NCBI GenBank assembly: GCA_003153335.1
Contig: PLYG01000498.1
Location: 1-5,443, forward strand
DNA length: 5,443 nt
Source of the DNA: Betaproteobacteria bacterium
GTDB lineage: Bacteria > Pseudomonadota > Gammaproteobacteria > Burkholderiales > Casimicrobiaceae
Reading direction: 5' to 3'
Made by a program: the position numbers and the translations under genes. The notes beneath the pieces are model-generated. The model made no database searches. It had not been told where the DNA came from and was given only the letters and a program-made list of their open reading frames with translations. Positions 1-4,015 of this stretch are shown piece after piece (positions within the stretch are counted from its first letter, which is position 1; each line of letters opens with the position of its first letter).

Positions 1-81
1 GACGCACACCGGCGGGGCACACCTATTCACGCGCCGAGCATCCAGCGCGCCGGCGCGCGCCGCTTACTTTCTACGTTAGAC
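1..81 (+). other. Right half of an upstream attC or attI site, ending at the first visible cassette junction
   Basis: The core box GTTAGAC lies at 75-81 and is the exact reverse complement of the GTCTAAC box that closes the first cassette at 634-640, so the junction falls between G75 and T76. The sequence just left of it, GCCGCTTACTTTCTAC (59-74), resembles the L' arm of attC sites. A GC-only palindromic stretch around 46-62 could form the upper stem. I cannot find a convincing matching R'' box (RYYYAAC) to the left, so this may be a degenerate or longer attC of a previous cassette, or the right side of attI. No integrase coding sequence is visible in these 75 bases. Confidence 0.55.
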
Positions 82-696
82 CGCAATCACTACCCACCTA
101 TGAAGACCGCCGTACTTGTCATCGACGTTCAGCAGGGCCTTTGCGAAGGCGAGGGCAAAGCCTTTGACTGCGAGGGCGTCATCACACGAATCAATCGGGT
201 CACTCGCAAAGCTCGAGATGCCGGCGCTCCGGTCATCTTCATCCAACACGAGTCGAAGTCCGGCTATCTTGAGTACGACACACCAGCATGGCAGCTCGCC
301 ACGGACCTGGAGATCGCGACAAGCGACATCAGAATTCGAAAGACCACGCCAGATTCATTCCTTCGCACAAACCTGGAAGCTGTCCTCAGAGACCACTGCG
401 TAGAGAGCGTCGTGGTATGCGGCATGCACACAGAGTTCTGCGTTGACACGACCACTCGGCGGGCTCTGGCTCTTGGCTATCCTGTCACTCTCATTGAGGA
501 TGCTCATACATCCGCCGGCAATGTGGCCCTCACACCGCAGCAGGTTATTCAACACCACAATGCAACGCTTACCAACATCTCAAGCTTTGGGCCTCGGGTA
601 AGTGCGGTTTCCACGGAGGAACTGGAAATTGCGGTCTAACCGCTCGGTCGAGCCGACAGCCACCGGCAAGCCGGTGTCTGCGGCTCACCTCGAACG
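76..696 (+). mobile_element. Integron gene cassette 1 (isochorismatase-family hydrolase)
   Basis: A 621-bp cassette is bounded by GTTAGAC (75-81) and GTTATGC (696-702), using the G^TT cleavage convention. Its own R'' box GTCTAAC (634-640) is the perfect reverse complement of its 5' end, as expected for an excisable circular cassette. It contains one gene filling almost the whole element. Only 24 bases precede the start codon, with no recognisable promoter, so expression probably depends on readthrough from the left. Confidence 0.85.
100..639 (+). CDS. Isochorismatase-family cysteine hydrolase
   Basis: This 179-residue protein has the single-domain alpha/beta fold expected of the isochorismatase/nicotinamidase superfamily. 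Members hydrolyse amides or vinyl ethers such as nicotinamide, N-carbamoyl compounds or isochorismate through a Cys-Asp-Lys triad. All three residues are visible: Asp9 in AVLVIDVQQG, Lys81 in RKTTPDSF, and Cys114 in GMHTEFCVDTTTRRA, with the usual cis-peptide-type VCGMHT loop just before the Cys. Length is normal for stand-alone members (about 180). The substrate cannot be told from sequence. There is no clear Shine-Dalgarno before the ATG at 100, which is common in cassettes. The TAA stop lies inside the R'' box of the attC, so the gene is packed to the limit of its cassette. It is likely cytoplasmic, with no signal peptide. Confidence 0.9.
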   Translation: MKTAVLVIDVQQGLCEGEGKAFDCEGVITRINRVTRKARDAGAPVIFIQHESKSGYLEYDTPAWQLATDLEIATSDIRIRKTTPDSFLRTNLEAVLRDHCVESVVVCGMHTEFCVDTTTRRALALGYPVTLIEDAHTSAGNVALTPQQVIQHHNATLTNISSFGPRVSAVSTEELEIAV

Positions 697-702
697 TTAT
701 GC
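634..702 (+). other. attC recombination site of cassette 1
   Basis: R'' is GTCTAAC (634-640) and R' is GTTATGC (696-702). Between them is an imperfect inverted repeat: AGCCG (651-655) pairs with CGGCT (680-684), leaving an unpaired A at 656, the kind of extrahelical base that directs integrase to the bottom strand. The inner stem CACCGG/CCGGTG (661-666, 671-676) closes on a CAAG loop. At 69 bp it is slightly longer than the two following sites and its arm sequence differs from theirs. Confidence 0.88.
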
Positions 703-734
703 GGCTTGGTGGCGATCCAGCTAGAATGACGTGA

Positions 735-923
735 ATGAAGGTCCATGAGCTCATTGCGCAGATCGTAGCTGACGGTTGGATTCTGGTCCGAACCAAAGGT
801 AGCCATCGCCAGTTTCATCATCCGGTCAAGAAGGGAACAGTCACTGTCTCGGGTAAACCCAGCGTTGACATTCCTCCGGGAACTCTGAATAACGCGCTGA
901 AGCAAGCTGGGCTGAAGAAATAG
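735..923 (+). CDS. hicA: HicA-family mRNA interferase toxin
   Basis: This 62-residue protein matches the HicA/YcfA family, small dsRBD-like RNases that cleave mRNA and tmRNA and are held inactive by HicB. Visible hallmarks are the N-terminal ELIAQIVADGWILVR helix-strand unit, the GSHRQFHHP motif with the catalytic His at position 24, the TVTV strand, and the C-terminal IPPGTLNNALKQAGL helix. Length is typical. There is no Shine-Dalgarno; the start lies just after a possible -10 box, so the message may be leaderless. The gene ends 12 bases before hicB and its TAG stop overlaps the hicB ribosome binding site. The toxin-first order is usual for this family. Confidence 0.9.
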   Translation: MKVHELIAQIVADGWILVRTKGSHRQFHHPVKKGTVTVSGKPSVDIPPGTLNNALKQAGLKK

Positions 924-935
924 GAGTGAACTGCC

Positions 936-1151
936 ATGCGATATCTCGTCGTTGTTGAAAAGGGTCTTACATCGTACGGTGCTTACGTTCCGGATCTTCC
1001 TGGTTGCGTTGCCGCCGGGGATACGAAGGACGAAGTGCTTACGCTGATCCGTGAAGCGATCGAGTTTCATTTGGAGGGTATGGCCCAGGACGGAGAGCCG
1101 ATTCCACCACCCACGTCGACTAGCGAGCTCGTTGAAGTGGCGGCCGCATAA
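936..1151 (+). CDS. hicB: HicB-family antitoxin (short form)
   Basis: This 71-residue protein has the degenerate RNase H-like HicB fold: MRYLVVVEKG, then YGAYVPDLPGCVAAGDTKDEVLTLIREAIEFHLEGM, then the EPIPPPTS tail. It should bind and neutralise the HicA encoded immediately upstream. An AGGAG Shine-Dalgarno (922-926) overlaps the hicA stop, with a 9-base spacer to the ATG, indicating coupled translation. There is no room for the C-terminal HTH or ribbon-helix-helix domain found in longer HicB proteins (about 130 residues or more), so this form may not repress its own promoter by a classical DNA-binding domain. The TAA stop at 1149-1151 lies within the attC R'' box. Confidence 0.88.
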   Translation: MRYLVVVEKGLTSYGAYVPDLPGCVAAGDTKDEVLTLIREAIEFHLEGMAQDGEPIPPPTSTSELVEVAAA

Positions 1152-1203
1152 CAAGTTGCTTCATCGGACGGCCTCCGGCCGCCGCTGAATTGGGTCGTTA
1201 GGC
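1146..1203 (+). other. attC recombination site of cassette 2
   Basis: R'' is GCATAAC (1146-1152) and R' is GTTAGGC (1197-1203). The interior forms a hairpin: TTCA/TGAA, then CGG/CCG, then an unpaired A at 1168, then CGGCC/GGCCG around a TCC loop. The total of 58 bp is a typical compact attC. Its 28-base core (1162-1189) is nearly identical to that of the next site. Confidence 0.9.
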
Positions 1204-1206
1204 GCC

Positions 1207-1235
1207 TTGTAACTCGTAACGCCATTGGTTACAAC
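1207..1235 (+). promoter_or_regulatory. Candidate promoter and operator of the higBA cassette
   Basis: TTGTAA (1207-1212) and TACAAC (1230-1235) are separated by 17 bases, each matching 4 of 6 positions of the sigma-70 -35 and -10 boxes. A perfect 7-base inverted repeat, TTGTAAC (1207-1213) and GTTACAA (1228-1234), overlaps both boxes. An inner copy GTAAC (1216-1220) also faces GTTAC (1228-1232). This is where the HTH antitoxin HigA would be expected to bind and autorepress. The inferred transcription start, about 1242, is almost at the GTG start codon. Confidence 0.5.
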
Positions 1236-1243
1236 GTGGCACC

Positions 1244-1522
1244 GTGATTCGCCCTTTCAAACACAAAGGCCTCGCGAAGTTCTTTGAAACGGGCACCAAG
1301 GCCGGAATTCAGGCGCAGCATGCGGAACGATTACGGCTGATCCTGGGTGCATTGAATGCGGCTGCCAAACCCAAGGACATGAGCCTACCAGGCTTAAAGC
1401 TTCATCCTCTCAAGAGTGCCCGAAAGGACACTCGGGCGGTCTGGGTCAGCGGAAACTGGCGAATCACCTTCAAGTTTGTCGGCGCCGATGCCGAGTTCGT
1501 CGACTACGAGGACTACCATTAA
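1244..1522 (+). CDS. higB: HigB/RelE-superfamily toxin
   Basis: This 92-residue protein matches the HigB (plasmid maintenance killer) family, ribosome-dependent mRNA endonucleases of the RelE fold. The sequence shows the family N-terminus IRPFKHKGLAKFFETG, the basic helix AERLRLILGALNAA, the LPGLKLHPLKSA segment, and the C-terminal WRITFKF strand ending in DYEDYH. Length is typical. The start is GTG; the next in-frame Met is far inside the fold, so GTG is the only sensible choice. No Shine-Dalgarno is visible, and the promoter geometry suggests a near-leaderless transcript. higA follows after 11 bases. Confidence 0.9.
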   Translation: MIRPFKHKGLAKFFETGTKAGIQAQHAERLRLILGALNAAAKPKDMSLPGLKLHPLKSARKDTRAVWVSGNWRITFKFVGADAEFVDYEDYH

Positions 1523-1533
1523 AGGAAACTGCC

Positions 1534-1818
1534 ATGCGTATGTACAAGCCCCCTCACCCTGGCGAAATTCTCAAGGCGCTTTGCCTTGACCCGCTTGGGC
1601 TCACGGTTACCCAAGCAGCCGAGGCGCTGGGCGTCAGTCGCAAGACTCTTTCTTCCATTCTAAATGGCCGTTCGGGCATCAGCCCTGAAATGGCGGTGCG
1701 TTTGTCGATCGCATTTGATACTACGGCGGAAAGTTGGCTCAATCAGCAGACGCAGTTTGCCCTTTGGCGTGCCGAGCAATCGCGAAAGCAGTTGCGGGTA
1801 GCCCGGCTGGCCGCGTGA
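1534..1818 (+). CDS. higA: HigA-family antitoxin with HTH domain
   Basis: This 94-residue protein belongs to the HigA/VapI group of Xre-type helix-turn-helix antitoxins. It opens with the family signature PPHPGEILK, followed by the HTH at about residues 24-45 (LTVTQAAEALGVSRKTLSSILNG), then ISPEMAVRLSIAFDTTAESWLNQQ, which forms the dimer and toxin-binding part. It should neutralise the HigB encoded upstream and repress the operon at the inverted repeats at 1207-1235. An AAGGAA Shine-Dalgarno (1522-1527) overlaps the higB stop. The ATG at 1534 is used here; a second ATG at 1540 (MYKPPHPGE) is also possible. The stop lies a few bases before the attC, unlike the other cassettes, where it falls inside or beyond the attC. 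Confidence 0.91.
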   Translation: MRMYKPPHPGEILKALCLDPLGLTVTQAAEALGVSRKTLSSILNGRSGISPEMAVRLSIAFDTTAESWLNQQTQFALWRAEQSRKQLRVARLAA

Positions 1819-1822
1819 TGGC

Positions 1823-1880
1823 GCCTAACCCGTTGTTCCATCGGACGGCCTTCGGCCGCCGCTGAACGCCGTCGTTATGC
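1823..1880 (+). other. attC recombination site of cassette 3
   Basis: R'' is GCCTAAC (1823-1829) and R' is GTTATGC (1874-1880). The 28-base core 1839-1866 folds as a hairpin with CGG/CCG, an unpaired A at 1845, and CGGCC/GGCCG around a TTC loop. It differs from the cassette 2 core at a single loop base. Total length is 58 bp. Confidence 0.9.
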
Positions 1881-1894
1881 CTTAAGACCCGACT

Positions 1895-2167
1895 ATGCGA
1901 TTTGAATGGGACCCGGCCAAAGCTGCCGCCAACGTACTCAAGCATGGGGTCAGCTTTGATGAGGCCAGCACCGTGTTCGGTGATGTGCTCTCGGTAAGCG
2001 GTCGCGACTTAGAGCACTCCGCGGGCGACGTGCGCTATGTCACGCTCGGTCTTTCGAGCGAAGGCCGTATACTGGTTTTTTGCCATACCGATCGTAGGAA
2101 TATCATCCGTATTTTCAGCGCTCGTCCTGCAACCAGAAAGGAGAAGAAAATTTATGAAGAAGGCTAA
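1895..2167 (+). CDS. brnT: BrnT-family toxin (RelE-like ribonuclease)
   Basis: This 90-residue protein matches the BrnT (DUF497) family, RelE-fold RNases that are neutralised by a partner antitoxin. The family landmarks are in order: FEWDPAKAAANVLKHGVSFDEASTVFGD (residues 3-30), DVRYVTLGLSSEGRILVFCH (45-64) and IIRIFSARPATRKEKKIYEE (70-89). Length is typical. The ATG at 1895 has no obvious Shine-Dalgarno. The gene overlaps the antitoxin gene by 14 bases, the usual toxin-first, translationally coupled layout of BrnT modules. Confidence 0.92.
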   Translation: MRFEWDPAKAAANVLKHGVSFDEASTVFGDVLSVSGRDLEHSAGDVRYVTLGLSSEGRILVFCHTDRRNIIRIFSARPATRKEKKIYEEG

Positions 2168-2414
2168 AACAAAAGACGACGAAATGCGTGCCGAGTATCG
2201 GCGCGAAGACCTCGGTCCACTTGTGCGCGGCAAATACGCCGCTCGGTATGCCAAGGCTACCAATGTTGTCGTAATTGATCCAAAGCTAACGAAAGTCTTC
2301 CCCAACAGCGCGGCCGTCAACGACGCACTTCGCAGCTTGCTGTCAATCGCTTCTACAGCCACAGGCATAACTAGTCGCTCAAGTCGGACGTCTCGCAAGC
2401 GAGCCGCCGCATGA
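2154..2414 (+). CDS. Small partner antitoxin of BrnT (CopG/BrnA-like)
   Basis: This 86-residue basic protein begins inside the end of the toxin gene and is preceded by a strong AAAGGAG (2137-2143) ten bases before its ATG. A second in-frame ATG at 2184 (MRAEYRRED) could also serve. The middle, EYRREDLGPLVRGKYAARYAKATNVVVIDPKLTKVFPNSAAVNDALRSLLSIA (residues 14-66), resembles the RGKYAARYxxGTNVVVL-type small proteins found beside DUF497 toxins; the AAVNDALRSLL helix fits a ribbon-helix-helix-like end. It should neutralise the toxin and probably repress the operon. No stop codon occurs before the attC: the frame runs through it, so residues from about 71 on (GITSRSSRTSRKRAAA) are encoded by the recombination site. 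I am sure of the pairing, less of the exact family. Confidence 0.8.
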   Translation: MKKAKTKDDEMRAEYRREDLGPLVRGKYAARYAKATNVVVIDPKLTKVFPNSAAVNDALRSLLSIASTATGITSRSSRTSRKRAAA

Positions 2415-2430
2415 TCTTGGCAAGTTTTCA
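2365..2430 (+). other. Terminal attC site with degenerate right half (end of array)
   Basis: R'' is GCATAAC (2365-2371). The upper hairpin is well formed: CGG/CCG with an unpaired A at 2388, CG/CG, then CTCGC/GCGAG (2392-2396, 2399-2403) around AA. The right arm is poor: where GTTRRRY is expected, only GTTTTCA (2424-2430) is found. In an array, the last R' half derives from the original attI or flanking DNA, so a divergent box here is consistent with the true array end. It overlaps the 3' end of the antitoxin gene. Confidence 0.7.
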
Positions 2431-2590
2431 TTGAGGGTTTGAGCCGCTCTTTTTTGCAGCCAAGCGGGCTGGCTGGTGTTACCCGGAATTGCGGTCTGTT
2501 TGTCATTGGCCGCCTTGATCGATTGTAAGACTGCTGCCATTATCGTTTCTGGCAAGATAATTTGCCAGAATCCGAGGGGCACCCCCGCCC
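2431..2590. other. Spacer between array end and panC, no gene seen
   Basis: These 160 bases have no convincing gene on either strand. A T6 run occurs at 2450-2455 but without a real stem before it. The only structure is the hairpin listed separately at 2547-2570. Confidence 0.6.
2547..2570 (-). repeat. Perfect hairpin downstream of panC, possible weak terminator
   Basis: TTCTGGCAA (2547-2555) and TTGCCAGAA (2562-2570) form a 9-bp perfect stem around a 6-base loop, 20 bases beyond the panC stop in its reading direction. No T-run follows on either strand, so it is not a standard intrinsic terminator. It could stabilise the panC message end or be a chance or extragenic repeat. Confidence 0.4.
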
Positions 2591-3415
2591 TCACATTTCC
2601 AAATTGTCAATCAACCGGGTCGAGCCCAACCTGGCCGCGCCCAGCATCACCAGCGCGTCGCCAGGGGTGGGTACTTGCAGGTCGTTTTGGCGGCGCACGG
2701 TCAGGTAGTCGGGCTTCCAGCCGCGTGCGCTCAGCGCGGCCATGGCCTCTAGCTCCAGCTTGGCGATGCCGGTCGCGCCCGCACGCACGGCGGCCGCCAT
2801 GGCTTGCAGCGCTTTGAAAAGCTGCGCCGCCTCCAGCCGTTCATCGGCGCTCAGGAAACCGTTGCGCGACGCCAGCGCCAGGCCATCGTCGGCGCGGCAG
2901 GTCTCGCCCGCCACAATGTGGATGGGCAGGGCGAATTGCCGCACCATGCGTCGGATGATCATGAGCTGTTGGTAGTCCTTCTTGCCAAACACCGCCACGC
3001 TGGGTTGCACGCAGGCAAACAGCTTCATCACCACGGTGCAGACGCCGACAAAAAAACCGGGCCGGGAGTGGCCTTCCAGAATGTCGGCCAGCTCGGCTGG
3101 CGGGTGCACCTTGTAGACTTGCGGCTCCGGGTAGAGGTCTTGCTCACGCGGCGCGAACAACACATCGCAGCCGGCGGCTTCGAGTTTTTCGCAGTCGCTG
3201 GCCCAAGTGCGGGGGTAGGCGTCAAAGTCTTCGTGGGGCAGAAACTGCAGGCGGTTGACGAAGATGCTCGCTACGGTGGCTTCGCCCAAGGGCTTGGCCT
3301 GGCGCACCAGCGCCAGGTGGCCGTCATGCAGGTTGCCCATGGTGGGCACGAAGGCGTGGCCGTTGCGGCCGGTCAGATGGTGGCGCAGTTCGGCGATGGT
3401 GTAGGCGATGAGCAT
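2591..3415 (-). CDS. panC: Pantothenate synthetase (pantoate--beta-alanine ligase)
   Basis: This 274-residue cytoplasmic enzyme makes pantothenate, the precursor of coenzyme A, by ATP-dependent joining of pantoate and beta-alanine through a pantoyl-adenylate. Family motifs are all present: FVPTMGNLHDGHLALV with the HIGH-like HDGH at residues 30-33, SIFVNRLQF (50-58), the pantoate/ATP-binding FGKKDYQQL (143-151), and the KMSKS-like loop LASRNGFLSADER (181-193). Length is normal, about 275-285 being usual, so the gene is intact. Residues such as VNRLQF and GVCTVVMKLF are those I associate with Burkholderiales homologues. No strong Shine-Dalgarno precedes the ATG at 3415, but the start matches the family N-terminus. 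The neighbours on both sides are accessory DNA, and no other pan gene is in the window. Confidence 0.97.
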   Translation of the reverse strand: MLIAYTIAELRHHLTGRNGHAFVPTMGNLHDGHLALVRQAKPLGEATVASIFVNRLQFLPHEDFDAYPRTWASDCEKLEAAGCDVLFAPREQDLYPEPQVYKVHPPAELADILEGHSRPGFFVGVCTVVMKLFACVQPSVAVFGKKDYQQLMIIRRMVRQFALPIHIVAGETCRADDGLALASRNGFLSADERLEAAQLFKALQAMAAAVRAGATGIAKLELEAMAALSARGWKPDYLTVRRQNDLQVPTPGDALVMLGAARLGSTRLIDNLEM

Positions 3416-3437
3416 GATTGAATCCAGGTTGAAGGCC

Positions 3438-3563
3438 CTACCACGCGTGCATGCTGTGGTCGGGGAACTCGCCGCTTTTGACGGCCAATCCCTGGCCAGT
3501 TTGCCGGCGCCACAGGTTGATTGGGTATTCCTCGTGCTGGGTACGTTTGTGGGTTTGACTCAA
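3438..3563 (-). CDS. Possible small ORF upstream of panC, unrecognised
   Basis: A TTG-initiated frame of 41 codons lies just upstream of panC on the same strand and ends 22 bases before it. The segment EEYPINLWRRQTGQGLAVKSGEFPDHSMHAW has protein-like composition and GC-ending codons. A weak AGGTG precedes the TTG. I do not recognise it. It could be a small protein, the tail of a lost gene, or chance. The nearest upstream ATG in frame, at 3626, gives 62 codons with a less protein-like start. Confidence 0.22.
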   Translation of the reverse strand: MSQTHKRTQHEEYPINLWRRQTGQGLAVKSGEFPDHSMHAW

Positions 3564-3720
3564 AGAGCACCTGGTTTTCAGCGCTGATTCTACAAAGTTT
3601 TGCCGCTGCGCGCGGGAGCGGCGCAATACAGGTTTTTTCGAGAAATAGCGACAAGAATTGGCATTGCCCAGGGTGAAGCGGGCAGGAATATCGTCTGTCG
3701 CGAGGTCAAATTTCCTATCC
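3564..3720. other. Intergenic stretch between panC side and vapBC, no clear gene
   Basis: Together with 3416-3563 this makes a gap of about 350 bases. It holds a 6-bp GC stem GCCGCT/AGCGGC (3602-3607, 3617-3622) and a T6 run at 3633-3638 that is too far from the stem for a standard terminator. The panC promoter should lie in or near here but I cannot point to one. Confidence 0.4.
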
Positions 3721-3726
3721 TCAATG

Positions 3727-3766
3727 TTACAATCTAGCTTGTTGTCTAGCTTACTGTAATGAGGAG
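3727..3766 (+). promoter_or_regulatory. Candidate operator and ribosome binding site of the Phd-VapC module
   Basis: Two exact copies of TCTAGCTT (3733-3740 and 3745-3752) stand 12 bases apart, flanked by inverted arms TTACA (3727-3731) and TGTAA (3755-3759). This symmetric, repeat-rich block immediately before an antitoxin gene is what an autoregulatory operator looks like. It is followed by a strong TGAGGAGA Shine-Dalgarno (3760-3767), 5-6 bases before the ATG. Promoter boxes within it are ambiguous. Confidence 0.55.
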
Positions 3767-3772
3767 AACGTC

Positions 3773-4015
3773 ATGCGTGAGATCGGAGCCTTCGAGGCCA
3801 AGAATAAACTCGGCACCTTGCTCGACTGGGTCGCGAATGGCGAGGAAGTCCTGATCACCCGGCGCGGGAAAGCTGTGGCGCGGTTGGTGCCCGCCGTACC
3901 TGGCTTCGACCGCGCGAAGGCCAAGCAGGCCGCCGCCAACATCCGGGCCCGCAGTATCGGTGTCAGGCTCGGGGGACTCAAGATCAAAGACCTCGTCAAT
4001 GAGGGCCGTCCGTGA
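3773..4015 (+). CDS. vapB: Phd/YefM-family antitoxin (VapB role)
   Basis: This 80-residue protein matches the prevent-host-death (Phd/YefM) antitoxin family. The N-terminal DNA-binding domain is recognisable: IGAFEAKNKLGTLLDWVANGEEVLITRRGKAVARLVP (residues 4-40). The C-terminal part (about 45-80, RAKAKQAAANIRARSIG then GGLKIKDLVNEGRP) should be the flexible tail that wraps the toxin. It is expected to neutralise the PIN-domain toxin downstream and repress the operon at the repeats upstream. The stop overlaps the toxin start in GTGA. The gene name reflects the partner toxin; by fold it is Phd-like. Confidence 0.9.
   Translation: MREIGAFEAKNKLGTLLDWVANGEEVLITRRGKAVARLVPAVPGFDRAKAKQAAANIRARSIGVRLGGLKIKDLVNEGRP

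Larger units (their letters stand above)
697..1197 (+). mobile_element. Integron gene cassette 2 (HicAB toxin-antitoxin)
   Basis: A 501-bp cassette lies between the GTTATGC junction (696-702) and the GTTAGGC junction (1197-1203). Its R'' box GCATAAC (1146-1152) is the exact reverse complement of its own 5' end. It carries a two-gene toxin-antitoxin operon. A TAGAAT hexamer at 722-727 sits 7 bases before the first start codon and could be a -10 element internal to the cassette, but no good -35 is visible. Confidence 0.87.
1198..1874 (+). mobile_element. Integron gene cassette 3 (HigBA toxin-antitoxin)
   Basis: A 677-bp cassette lies between GTTAGGC (1197-1203) and GTTATGC (1874-1880). Its R'' box GCCTAAC (1823-1829) is the exact reverse complement of its 5' end. 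The first 46 bases hold a plausible complete promoter and operator, so this cassette appears to bring its own expression signals rather than relying on the array promoter. Confidence 0.88.
1875..2424 (+). mobile_element. Integron gene cassette 4, last of the array (BrnT-type toxin-antitoxin)
   Basis: The cassette starts at the GTTATGC junction (1874-1880). Its R'' box GCATAAC (2365-2371) is the exact reverse complement of that start. The right end is set at GTT 2424-2426, where the degenerate attC appears to finish; beyond it the sequence is no longer cassette-like. The element carries a toxin and an antitoxin with overlapping genes. Only 20 bases precede the first start codon, so any promoter must overlap the previous attC or lie upstream. 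Confidence 0.78.

Noticed and set aside
706..727. TTGGTG/TAGAAT as a hicA promoter
   Set aside because: The spacing is only 10 bases, too short for a sigma-70 promoter; only the -10 half was kept as a possibility.
636..1154. Minus strand frame of 172 codons across the HicAB cassette
   Set aside because: It runs across two attC sites and both hic genes, has no recognisable motifs, and is a shadow.
2009..2506. Minus strand frame of 165 codons across the BrnT cassette and array end
   Set aside because: It is antisense to two well-supported genes and crosses the attC; no family features.
2476..2817. + strand frame starting in the spacer and entering panC
   Set aside because: Most of it is antisense to the panC C-terminal part and has low-complexity Arg/Ala/Pro composition.
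2804..3421. Long + strand frame of 205 codons
   Set aside because: It is antisense to panC, which has all family motifs; the frame is a GC-rich shadow.
3601..3638. Hairpin plus T-run as an intrinsic terminator
   Set aside because: The T6 run is about 10 bases away from a short 6-bp stem with a 9-base loop, so the geometry does not fit.
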